DNA of 47,664 nt, taken from NCBI GenBank assembly GCA_964550025.1, contig CAZJYI010000084.1:1-47664 (forward strand), read 5' to 3'. Source of the stretch: CAZJYI01 sp964550025 (lineage in GTDB: Bacteria; Verrucomicrobiota; Kiritimatiellia; UBA8416; CAYOBW01). Under the pieces are notes generated by a model. It ran no database searches. It saw only the letters and a program-made list of their open reading frames with translations, and was not told the DNA's origin. The translations under genes were made by a program, and so were the position numbers. Positions 18,401 through 21,461 of this stretch are shown in pieces; the first letter of the stretch is position 1; each line of letters starts with the position of its first letter.

Positions 18401-21147
18401 ACACGGCCATGACCACGTTGCTGGACGGTGGTACCGGAACCGTGGTTTCGGCGGTCGGCCCGCACGGGCACACCTGGACGAAGATCAGCAATGCGGGGAC
18501 GCAGGGCGCCATCTCCGGGACCGTCGGGGGCGAGGACGCCCTGATCCAGGTCACGGCGACCGAGGCGCTGCAGCTCTCCATCCCTGACGTGGTCGGCCCC
18601 GACAGCGCGGAGACCGATGCGGAGACGCCGATCTCGATCGACGTGCTGGACAACGACAAGATCGGCACGGGGGCGCTGGAGATCATTGCCACGACCCAGC
18701 CGGCCGAGGGATCGGTCACGATCGACGGCGGCAACCTGTCGCTGACCTTCGACCCGACGGGTTCCGCGGCACTGGCGGACCTGGAGTTCGGCGAGACCAG
18801 CGTGCAGGTCTTCACCTACACGGCCCGGAACACCATCACGCTGGTCACGGGTACGGGCACGGTCACGGTGACCGTCGGTGGCGTTCCCACCTTTGCCGAT
18901 GGGCTGGTCGCCCATTGGACGTTCGACGACGCGGACGTCAGCGGGATCATCATCCACGACGTCGCGGACGACACGGGCGCCGGTAAGGGCGGTCACGACG
19001 CCACAATGAACGGCGGGTCGCGGCTGAGCACCGACCTGCCCGGCGATCCCGGCGGTGGGCCCCAGGGCAGCTATTACAATGCCAACGGCAATGGCTACAC
19101 GGTGGTCGACCGGTTCGACGGCGGGGCCAGTCACAGCGACCTCGAGATCGGCGACCAGTTCACCGTTGCCGGCTGGTTCCGGGAGCGGCCCGACGGCAAC
19201 GACGAGCCGTGGATTTCCAAGGACAACGGTGGCGGCGGCTGGCGCTTGCGGCGCAACGGCAGCGGCAACAATGCCTTCTTCAACATCTACGGCACGAGCG
19301 GCAGCGACAACAGCGCCAACTTTGCCATCACGGGCGACAACAATGGCGGACCGTGGTACTTCATGGCCGTGAGCTACAGGAAGGACAGCGATTCCCAGTC
19401 GACCCTGCGGTTCTTTGCGGCCGACTCCGAGGCCGTGGACAACAGTATGAGCGAGGTCGGCAGCGCCCAGGTGCATACGCCCGATAGCGACGCCACGGCC
19501 AGCGCCTCGATGGTGGTCATGGGCGCGTCGGACAATCCCGGCATCGCGAACCACTCCAGCACCAAGATGGATGACATCGCGATCTGGAACCGGGGGTTGA
19601 CGCTGGAGGAAGTGACGGCCTGGTACGGCTTGAGCTACTTCTCCGGTCTGAAGGCCACGAACACCGCCATGGGTGTTTTGCTGGACGGGGCGGTGGGCAC
19701 CTCGGTGACCGGCGTCGGTCCGCACGGCCACAACTGGCAGAAGATCAGCCATGCCGGCACGGCGGGGGACATCTCCGGCACGGTGGCGGCCAAGGACGCG
19801 CTGATCCAGATCACCGACACAGAAGCCCTGCAGCTCTCCGTCATGGGCAATGACAGCGCGGTGACCGACGAGGCGACACCGGTCTCGATCTCCGTCCTGG
19901 TCAACGACCAGGTCGACGGGGGGCTTGGAAGCGCGGGGGCGCTCGAAATCAGCGCGGTGACCCAGCCGTCCGAGGGAGTCGTCACCATCGACGGCGGCGC
20001 GCAGTCACTCACCTTCGACCCGACGGGTTCGGCGGCCCTCGAGGCCCTGGCGTTCGACCAGACGAGCGTACAGACCTTCACTTACACGGCACGGAACACC
20101 AACACGCTGGGCACGGCCACGGGCTCGGTGACGGTGACGGTGAGCGGCCTGGCGACCGCCTTCAACGACGCGCTGGTGGCGCACTGGACCTTCGACAACG
20201 CGCACGTGTCCGGGAATACCATCCTGGACCTCGCCGACAACGGCGGTTATGGCAAGGGCGGTCACGACGCGACGCTGTACAACGGGTCGCGACCGGGCAC
20301 CGGTTTGCCGGGAGATCCCGCCGGGGGGCTGGACGGAAACTACTTCGACGCCAACGGCGACGGCTATGCGTTGGTGGACGATTTCGACGGTGCGGCCTCG
20401 CACGCCGACCTCGCGGGCGGCGACCAGTTCACGATCGCCGGCTGGTTCCGAGAGCTGCCCGACGACAGCGGCGAGCCATGGATATCGAAGGGCAACGGCG
20501 GCGACGGATGGCGGCTGCGGCGCAACGGCATCGACAGCACTGTCTTCTTCAACCTGTACGGGACCGACGGTGTCGATGACAGCGCCGCCTTTACGACGGG
20601 CGGCGATGTCAACGGAGGCCCGTGGTACTTCATGGCCGTGAGCTACCGGAAATACAGCGAATCGCATTCCGCCCTGCGCTTCTACGCGGCGGATTCGGGC
20701 GCCATGGACAAGGGGATGGACCTGGTCGGGACCACGGCGGTGCACAGCCCGGACAACGACAGCTCTCCGAGCTCCTCGATGGTCGTGTTCGGCGCCGCTC
20801 ACGAGCTCGGCATTGTCAATCACTCCAGCGCGAAGATGGACGACATCGCGTTCTGGAACCGGGGGCTGACGCTGGAGGAGATCACGGCCTGGTACGGCAT
20901 GAGCTACTTCTCGGGAGTGAAAGCCACCGACGCTGCCATCACGACCCTGCTGAACGGGCCGGTCGGCACCTCGGTGACGACGGTTGGGCCGCGCGGCCAC
21001 ACGTGGGAGAAGATCAGCCATGCCGGCACCCCGGGCGATGTTTCCGGGAGCCTGGCGGGGGACGACGCCCTGGTGCAGATTACCGCCACGGAAGCCCTGG
21101 AGGTATCCGTGCCTCGCATCCTGCCCACGCTGTTCATATTCAGGTAG
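484..21147 (+). CDS. Giant exported modular adhesin-like protein 1 (6,887 aa)
   Basis: The protein has a signal peptide (residues 1-25, hydrophobic core IALLLYVGLLAG) and no recognisable enzyme or membrane anchor. Visible modules in order: PATR beta-helix (26-570); a CWG-type fibronectin-III-like (Fn3) module (575-674); an unknown WLLIGRGRDGW domain (676-878); three Fn3-Fn3-lectin-like units (880-2168) and a closing Fn3 pair; a jelly-roll-like domain (2388-2560); Fn3-like modules; five copies of an uncharacterised domain alternating with RARDA-type Fn3 modules (2861-4205); and six LamG units, five followed by cadherin-like domains (4414-6874). It ends in ILPTLFIFR. The start is fixed by AGAGGA six bases upstream. 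The role inferred is surface adhesion or glycan binding. PATR repeats usually occur in autotransporters, but no C-terminal barrel is present, so export must use another route. The 20.7 kb frame is open throughout. Confidence 0.9.
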   Translation: MKRDATTTIALLLYVGLLAGTAPGADWNLDGNGNWNVNGNWVNPATYPNAVDAVADMSLLDITANRNINVEAAITIGSLALGDSSGTQRYELDPGTAGVLTFDVSSGTATLTDSSAARDYIDAPVTLNDTLVITTSGSGQLEFRSTIGGSGGLTKTGPGYLSLRTAVNNYTGTSTYSGGAVLHFNNNIGSGNLILNGGVFEDYWSGTFNRALGTGVGQVQITGGASGFSGQGSNGLTVRLYNNASTEVVWGTATFNPSTLVLQAPTANFNGKVTFQNLLDLNGATRTIAVNKDNEAPGGFALMTGVIRDATGGSAGLIKTGVGLLRLSAANTFTGGVQITQGAVRVENASALGNSGPLTFAGVGTRLDLRADPTISELSSTGAGYGQIFSGSGARTLTVDQSTDTTYSGIIEDGSGTMALVKTGSGSMKLNGVNTYTGTTTVNGGTLGGTGSVAGAVSVASGATLAPGASPGTFSVSSNVTIASGGTLAIEIDDAQSPKNSQLAVTNTLDITDATLSFTVTGAPSEFAYPIATYGTLVGTFTTFSGMPAGYAIDYAYGGNVIAIKEAGGETQPVVTNWVTDIDVGTAILRGELDDGTTADAYVCWGTSDAGTNSGTAAWEHVESLGSINENAPFSTNLTGLLYGLEYNYRLYATNTVGDAWSGVKTFTTVVPESSSTELTADGQTFDAYFEDYDGESWLLIGRGRDGWEFDTDGQGNVDDVSQGLKTTAAFAPACYSDAIVNDLLSQASIAMNDLTVRVSRASTIDGTGEYQDSRWYNLSVGSYTWDYDDSGMTVTHSIENNPLNENGSYPVANTETRDNWNQGSGDDADRIFTWPHESVPGFRYGSNINGDLTATTFLYRNNWAVPYTEVYIPYDAPPSVTIGINNTAAQNVGTTTAELVGTLDGTGSVFTVHAYYSTNDHADAAAWLADGTASKVAVGTYTNVTGQSVTGSVSALTGGTVYYYTMVASNAVTNIWATPNAVFGTDGPPTVINDGYTPQNQYATLSGNLLSTGGAPTTVRIYWGETDGTNNAAAWANTNTVSTGADVGAFSTSTSTDLTYGVTYYFRAYAINANGEAWASDTAEFLTGLPSANAPVMANMEAWYDAGKGLTLSGSDVTQWDDQSGNGRHTTSVSGTPELTPDESNGRPAIKFRNEHFVINHAIAPREQYFVFRSGRYDSNPGDPHKWHSNWGGPWGQQNNNGWMLEYNQSRTWNSRTPIAMKQNGTNCTYTLYAGNQYYFTRCGEYMVLKVNPSSYGSANSYIARPNDAWHGGHLDIAEIIIYSDTKSAADESIIGGYLAGKYGIDVAYPEWTSIGNAPVSANITSTSATFNATLRGLGSVFDVRVYWGTSDGGSDAGAWGNTNYVGSYTNVDTTSVSFTNNALSAGTEYFYTFSAQNAATNLWATPSESLQTVGAPAVNTAGGATDIRPSAATLNGALSEGAIADIYFCWGYVNAGTNSGTGAWQNVEPAVSAYLQETVSVDIGGALYGLTYYYACFASNDFGTAWSPVTTFTTLQPNPMDVTGGLEAWYDASYGVTTSGDNVTAWADKSGNGRHTTSVTGTPTYEEDGINGWPAVLFHGGNNRLNINHGIATREEYIVFRSGRYVFYPADPHKWGPDWGGPFGRQDNNHWMLENNQTRTWNSRVPLAMKQNGTDLTPVSSQYYMTDVGNYFILKANPATYSSGNCLLGRPNNSWGNGYIDVAEVLVYNTPLSEEEEDRVGAYLSEKYGITTTYPTPSYTGIENTGVTGIFLDQATLNGTLSGTQAVFDVWVYWSTNDGVQSKSAWLAGSGDSQYMGSFTNVASTNLSHGLSGLTGSTTYYYTYYASNVSAELWGDTVVFGSAGPPEVENRGVTNVTTTGATLKGILSAGGKADVYLCWGTADAGTNSGTGAWQHVIPLGTNNAGNEFSTTISNLYYGLTYRYRCYATNGLGEDWSHPATSFSTAMPEADTVPELPVTANLEAWYDACEGLGLNGNNVTSWDDRSGNDRHTTSVSGTPELSNDAINGRPGIKFRNEHFVINHAMVPREEYIVFRSGRYDSDPGNPHLWYGNWGGPFGQQNNNGWMLENNQARTWNSRIPIAMKQNGTNATFASNQYYFDQVGNYFVLKVNPLNYASANAYIARPNNNWHGAHLDIAEIIIYSATNSVADEDAIGSYLEWKYGIETTYSGNFAPPNASSISNSAVSGVAPGQAQLNAYLSGSDAVHDVYAFWSTNDYGTNKVGWLADGSGAYVGAYTNALTDVSHFVSGGLLAETTYYYTFYGSNELSEIWGVPSTQFTSAGPPVVTNSGATGIDIGEATLNGELTDGGGADIYFVWGSSDAGTNSGTGAWQHVIPMGTRLQGVPFSTNISGLLYGIQYEYRVMASNDLGVAWSGVDAFLTLPPVGSTAPRNLDFETGDLTGWSNVGATIGADTLFRNGNNPVSHTRLSPKQGTYYVDGYRSNAGDSDGWTGIIESDTFILGANAHITFVSGGGSDGWSGTPDAPATIAGIGIEREVSHGTWENILWQSGGGNSLVARDLDASAYAGETVRIRIYDNDTGGWGWTAADNFEVSAIHIADAVSITNNGATNIRAYTADLVGTLEATQSVFSVSVYWSTNSANTNAATWLADTTKSNAFVGTYTNVAGVSLTNSLSGLPRGETYYYTYVASNEATNLWASPTASFTTDATPPTPDPMGFETPPSPANSTTITMVASNATDALNEPVEYLFNNLTNGHSSGWTTNAGWSDTGLSLGETYGYQVRARDAVSNMTAWSVELTASPLPDTTPPSPDPMEFETVPYPSGPSAITMVATNASDPNWPIEYQFTNTTSGVQSGWITSRTWTDTNVTNSYTYGYRVRARDADTNTTAWSGIETVTAVDVYPPNSGPGGAPSPASGTINPETGKTWAVGDTYQLVFVSSALTNMNAREDIHYWNDYVNTLADSSSLPGMGNLTWKIIGSDSSTHAKDNAVVSAQVVLVDTTTKVADDATDMWDGSVDAAINKDENGNAGAGTDRVWTGSYNDGTRAGSEAFDGTSGNASSAQRTQVSGSWLRVNGQNRNNNYHVYALSQLMTIGYGVTDTNPPVPATMTWAEPPLGATSNTIAMKATLAYDLVSAPVEYLFTNTVTHASRAWSTDRSWVDTVAVNSLNTYRVKARDAAGNETAWSDPYSMSPVLKGPGGVVAPGGMHPVNGTPWQVGDVYQLVFVSSTVSNLSARQDIHFWNEYINTVADGSGLPGVPDLTWKVIGADTDHHARDNALVSSPVYLLDGTTKIVDNFSDMWDESVDTPVNKDEDSNSVSGDTRVWSGANGNGTSGGGNSLNGSGTHARCGRWNEYANRNWVYRDDQDKSGNYNFYGLSQPIRIAGGGADSTPPVPATMTWADAPSGLTTNSIVMKSTLAYDLDSPPVEYCFTNTVTGETTGWQASRTWVNTVGVNSLNTYRVKARDAVGNETAWSAEASTTPLLKGPNGVVAPGGIHPTNGVPWQAGDIYHLVFVSSTVSNLSALQDIHHWNEYINTVADGSSLPGVPELTWKLIGADTSRHARDNAVVSAPVYLLDGSTKIVDGYADMWDDSVDAPINRNENDSAVSGDTRVWSGANGNGTSGGGNSLNGSGSQARCGRWNEYVSRNWIYRDDQNKPGNYRFYGLSQPIRVSDGSADNTSPVPATMTWDEAPHGVTLTTIEMKATLAYDLDSPSVAYCFTNTVTGDTSGWQASRTWVNTVGVNSLNTYQVKARDAVGNETAWSAPYDATPVLKGPGGVVAPGGPHPTNGSTWQSGDIYHLAWVSSTTVDMLGLNDIHWWNDYVKTLAGGSSLPGVPNLTWKIIASDEDTHARDNALVTAPVYLLNGSTKIADSYAYMWNGSIDNPLNIDENGNAGSGSSDVWTGTQTSGARHSPYTLNGSHGNASRAHRTVSHSQWIYRDTQNRSGLRHVYALSQPIRISSGAADTNAPSPNPMTFDVGPAGITVTSIAMRATLAYDLDSPDVEYLFTNSVQGTDSGWQASPDWTNIVTIGWANTYRVKARDAVGNETDWSAPVTVKPLLKGPNGIITPTGLNPDTGELWSGGETYHLAFVTRDTGPATPSQEIAAWNAFVQGKANLSTLTGVPDATWKIIGSTVAVHARDNAAVSAPVYLLDGATKIADSYADMWDSQIASPLNVDEYGDPGTGSSDAWTGSTSSGTRNGNYALNGSDSRCSRGHRTVSHSQWLYRDNQGETGNRHFYALSEPLTIDYMAVNVVNGGATNIGGTSADLVGTVYAPLGQDLDVSVYWSTNDNADGAAWLADGDALSIPVGSYNDVIAQAATGTVNTLTPDVRYYYRFRGTNAEVSVWASSNTAFAVDTEGPTPDPMSFESGPESAGADEIVMTAVTATDTLSPPVEYYFENVSNSTDSGWISSPTWSSTGLVADTAYGFRVQARDAAGNTNGWSDVVNETTSIPWNGLVAYWSFDDEDVSGTTILDVADDPNDGKGDHDATLRYGAWRPATDLPGDPNGGLAGNYFDANYNGYAVVDTFGGGAAHTDLDGGEQITVAGWFRELPDGGEDALVSKHGDVGWDIRRNGGGSSIRGDLRNTSGSDSTSGFTVENNANGGPWYFIVLSYTKDSDTQSTARFYAADSGAADKRLKQIGGDQVHSTDNDIDTTGSMVVFGARDTSDNDGNPVSINRQSGSKMDEIAIWNRGITLEEATALYGLGYFSGLKANNSAIQILLSGSVGTTVADVGPHSHSWERISNAGTAGDITGSIAGGDALIQVTSTEALQFAPSGVSDDVATTDENSAVSISVLLNDELAGALGHAGALEIIAVTQPDEGAVTIDGGSQSLTFDPTGSTVLQDLTAGESSVQTFTYTAKKTAAADTATGTVSVTVSGVAAFGDALAAHWTFDDADVLGSTVYDLVDDAGDGKGDHDATLYGGVRPATELPGDPDGGLTGNYYDANGNKYGVVDTFSGGASHHDLDAREQFTVAGWFKELPDGSEDALIAKYGDSYGWDIRRSGGGSSLRTDLQRTSGGAASGSYSVENSVSGGPWYFVALTYTKDSDERSTRRFYTADSAAANKGLRNRSTTPHAPDNDVDETGSMVVFAARDYSNADTTGVSINRHSNSKMDDIAIWNRGLSMAEVAAWYGLSYFSGLKATNAAIATLVEGPVGTAVTNVGPHGHNWTVISTNGTQGDISGSVSNVNALVQITTTEALELSLPDIVADDDVTTDEETEISISVLLNDQLDGGLGVNGALEVTSVTQPTEGAVTIDGGSQSVTFDPTGSTVLHDLLALETSVQTFTYTARNTNTLTTGTGTVTVTVNGLASFGDALVAHWTFDDDDVSDSTVYDIADDAGFGKGDHDARMIGGLRPATGLPGDPSAGLTGNYYDANLNTYAIVDQFGGAATHQDLDAGEEFTIAGWFQELADENEGVYVAKYGDGGVGWDIRRQGTSSRMRGHLRGSSGSDNTSDYTIENNQDGGPWYFVAMSYTKESDTYSVHRYYTADSAAANKGLYQRGGNNIHSPDNDVADTGSMVLLGGRDTSNNDTTGISLSRPGSIKMDDVAIWNRGLSHEELIAWYGLSYFSGLKATNAAIATLVEGGAGTAVTSVGPHGHNWTRISTNGTAGEISGGVSNVDAIVQLTDTEALQLSLPDVVSDDAASTDEETAISISVLLNDKIDGGRGSEGALEIIAITQPSEGVVAIEGGSQSLNYDPSGSTVLHNLLANETSVQTFDYTVRNTNTLTTGTGTVTVTVNGLASFSDALVAHWTFDDDDVSDTTILDVADDAGFGKGSHDAVQVGGLRPSTSMPGDPDGGLAGNHFDANGNAYAVVNSFSGGATHDDLDAGDEFTLAGWFRELADENEGVYVAKYGDSNLGWDLRRQGTSARMRCHLRGSSGNDNTSDYTIENNQSGTRWYFVVLSYTKNTEDNSTMRFFTADSAAADKGLKQRGSDLPHSPDNDVANTGSMVLLGGRDTSNNDATGISLSRPGSIRMDDVAIWNRGLSLEEAAAWYGLSYFSGLKATNTAMTTLLDGGTGTVVSAVGPHGHTWTKISNAGTQGAISGTVGGEDALIQVTATEALQLSIPDVVGPDSAETDAETPISIDVLDNDKIGTGALEIIATTQPAEGSVTIDGGNLSLTFDPTGSAALADLEFGETSVQVFTYTARNTITLVTGTGTVTVTVGGVPTFADGLVAHWTFDDADVSGIIIHDVADDTGAGKGGHDATMNGGSRLSTDLPGDPGGGPQGSYYNANGNGYTVVDRFDGGASHSDLEIGDQFTVAGWFRERPDGNDEPWISKDNGGGGWRLRRNGSGNNAFFNIYGTSGSDNSANFAITGDNNGGPWYFMAVSYRKDSDSQSTLRFFAADSEAVDNSMSEVGSAQVHTPDSDATASASMVVMGASDNPGIANHSSTKMDDIAIWNRGLTLEEVTAWYGLSYFSGLKATNTAMGVLLDGAVGTSVTGVGPHGHNWQKISHAGTAGDISGTVAAKDALIQITDTEALQLSVMGNDSAVTDEATPVSISVLVNDQVDGGLGSAGALEISAVTQPSEGVVTIDGGAQSLTFDPTGSAALEALAFDQTSVQTFTYTARNTNTLGTATGSVTVTVSGLATAFNDALVAHWTFDNAHVSGNTILDLADNGGYGKGGHDATLYNGSRPGTGLPGDPAGGLDGNYFDANGDGYALVDDFDGAASHADLAGGDQFTIAGWFRELPDDSGEPWISKGNGGDGWRLRRNGIDSTVFFNLYGTDGVDDSAAFTTGGDVNGGPWYFMAVSYRKYSESHSALRFYAADSGAMDKGMDLVGTTAVHSPDNDSSPSSSMVVFGAAHELGIVNHSSAKMDDIAFWNRGLTLEEITAWYGMSYFSGVKATDAAITTLLNGPVGTSVTTVGPRGHTWEKISHAGTPGDVSGSLAGDDALVQITATEALEVSVPRILPTLFIFR
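559..2193 (+). other. Giant 1: N-terminal beta-helix with PATR repeats
   Basis: Three copies of the autotransporter-associated beta-strand motif are readable: GGLTKTGPGYLSL near 931, AGLIKTGVGLLRLSAANTFTG near 1429 and LVKTGSGSMKLNGVNTYTG near 1738. The last is followed by GGTLGGTGSV and APGASPG. The closing stretch (GGTLAIEIDD ... IATYGTL ... MPAGYAIDYAYGG) is also present in giants 2 and 3 before their first CWG module. Such repeats form a right-handed beta-helix stalk or passenger. Confidence 0.75.
2509..3117 (+). other. Giant 1: unrecognised domain with WLLIGRGRDGW motif
   Basis: About 200 residues between Fn3-like modules, rich in aromatic residues and Asp, with GESWLLIGRGRDGWEFD near the start and RYGSNINGDL near the end. 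The start faintly recalls fibrinogen-related (FReD) domains, but I cannot confirm this. It occurs once in the window. Confidence 0.35.
3121..7635 (+). repeat. Giant 1: three Fn3-Fn3-lectin-like units plus a closing Fn3 pair
   Basis: The unit is a type I module (TTADLVGTL ... VYWSTND ... TYYYTxxASN), a type II module (CWGTxDAGTNSGTxAW ... YYYRCYATN) and a concanavalin-like domain (EAWYDAxxGLxxSGxxVTxWDDxSGNGRHTTSVSGTP). The TGG of EAWYDA occurs at 3793, 5074 and 6379, giving periods of 1,281 and 1,305 bases. An Fn3-like pair at 7015-7635 closes the series. The lectin-like fold is assigned from the SGNGRH and IAEIIIYS motifs typical of LamG-type domains in environmental bacteria. Confidence 0.75.
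7645..8161 (+). other. Giant 1: jelly-roll-like domain (NLDFETGDLTGW type)
   Basis: About 170 residues starting NLDFETGDLTGWSNVGA and ending with RIRIYDNDTGGWGWTAADNF, the pattern of MAM-like or carbohydrate-binding beta-sandwich domains. A close homologue lies in giant 3 at about 36654-37175. Confidence 0.5.
9064..13098 (+). repeat. Giant 1: five-copy array of an uncharacterised exported domain, period about 867 bases
   Basis: Units begin with GPGG or GPNG codons at 9079, 9949, 10816, 11683 and 12547 (steps 870, 867, 867, 864). Each has about 190 residues with conserved (F/Y)VSS, a TWK(I/V)IG motif, HA(K/R)DNA, a VYLLDG-TKI segment, a DMWD box and YALS or YGLS at the end. Between copies sits a roughly 95-residue Fn3-like module ending RVKARDAVGNETAW. 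From memory the domain resembles one of unknown function in PEP-CTERM-type exported proteins. Copies 2-3 and 4-5 form two close pairs. Confidence 0.75.
13723..21105 (+). repeat. Giant 1: six LamG units, five followed by cadherin-like domains, period about 1.29 kb
   Basis: The TGG of the AHWTFDD (first copy AYWSFDD) motif occurs at 13747, 15040, 16333, 17632, 18916 and 20185 (steps 1293, 1293, 1299, 1284, 1269). Each unit is a LamG domain (FTVAGWF ... KMDDIAIWNRGL), a 65-residue linker starting YFSGLKATN and holding VGPHGHNW, and a roughly 95-residue cadherin/VCBS-like domain (SISVLLND ... GSQSLTFDPTGS ... QTFTYTARNT). The sixth unit stops after the linker and passes directly into the C-terminal tail. 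LamG and cadherin-like folds commonly bind calcium and glycans. Confidence 0.85.
21109..21147 (+). other. Giant 1: C-terminal tail, candidate sorting signal
   Basis: The protein ends VPRILPTLFIFR-stop where a further cadherin-like domain would be expected. The last residues match the end of giant 2 (GTLIIVR-stop) in the pattern T-L-hydrophobic-I-hydrophobic-R, although the codons differ. The function is inferred only. Confidence 0.4.
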
Positions 21148-21167
21148 GCGCCGGGCTTGCGAGGGGA

Positions 21168-21189
21168 GTGACTTCGTGATCTCGTGACC
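21168..21189. repeat. Solo arm of the 8-base-unit repeat family
   Basis: Three units GTGACTTC, GTGATCTC and GTGACCCG lie 20 bases after the stop of giant 1, with no matching opposite arm nearby. It is related to the hairpins at 122-300 and 33041-33118. Confidence 0.65.
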
Positions 21190-21202
21190 CGGTGGCATTT
21201 GC

Positions 21203-21232
21203 GATGCGCTGGGGAACGAGACCGCGTGGTCG
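21203..21232 (+). pseudogene. Decayed scrap of an Fn3-like coding repeat
   Basis: These 30 bases match 32298-32327 inside giant 2 at 29 positions. In the frame starting at 21203 they read DALGNETAWS, the hallmark end of the RARDA-type module. The scrap has an in-frame stop just upstream (21185-21187), is out of frame with the upstream extension of giant 2, and belongs to neither gene. Confidence 0.7.
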
Positions 21233-21263
21233 CGCGCGGGTCGGACACCCGCGCCACGTGTCA

Positions 21264-21278
21264 CCGGCCGAATGCCGG
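21264..21278. other. Small hairpin between giants 1 and 2
   Basis: CCGGC and GCCGG flank a five-base loop. It is short and has no T-run, so it is at most a weak structural element. I saw no convincing factor-independent terminator after giant 1. Confidence 0.3.
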
Positions 21279-21323
21279 CACTACGTCGCCCGTATCCCAC
21301 ATCACACATCCCATCCCCTTTCT

Positions 21324-21392
21324 TGTCGCAATACGTCGCTATGCTTGTCGCAATCTGGCTCTTTGTCGTCATGGGGTTGCGTGGGGTATATT
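21324..21392 (+). promoter_or_regulatory. Predicted promoter and direct-repeat operator of giant gene 2
   Basis: Boxes TGTCGCAATA (21324-21333) and TGTCGCAATC (21346-21355) start 22 bases apart. The -10-like TATATT (21387-21392) starts 41 bases after box 2. A partial third box, TGTCGTCAT, lies at 21364 in the -35 region. Transcription from about 21399 would give a leader of roughly 63 bases. The geometry is identical to that before giants 1 and 3. Confidence 0.7.
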
Positions 21393-21447
21393 AGAAGACG
21401 GAATCTTTGGAAGTGGCGCAACGCTCTGTCGGGTTCGGCCCGGATCG

Positions 21448-21453
21448 AAGGAG
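21448..21453 (+). promoter_or_regulatory. Ribosome binding site of giant gene 2
   Basis: AAGGAG lies eight bases before the ATG at 21462 and selects that start over the in-frame GTG at 21192, which lies upstream of the predicted promoter. Confidence 0.8.
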
Positions 21454-21461
21454 ACAGGCAG

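Noticed and set aside
21109..21147. PEP-CTERM or LPXTG-type sorting signal at the end of giant 1
   Set aside because: There is no PEP or LPXTG box followed by a 15-20-residue membrane helix and basic cluster; only a short hydrophobic tail ending in Arg is present.
21192..21461. In-frame upstream extension of giant 2 from the GTG at 21192
   Set aside because: It would cross the predicted promoter and place 90 non-hydrophobic residues before the signal peptide. The ATG at 21462 has AAGGAG at good spacing.
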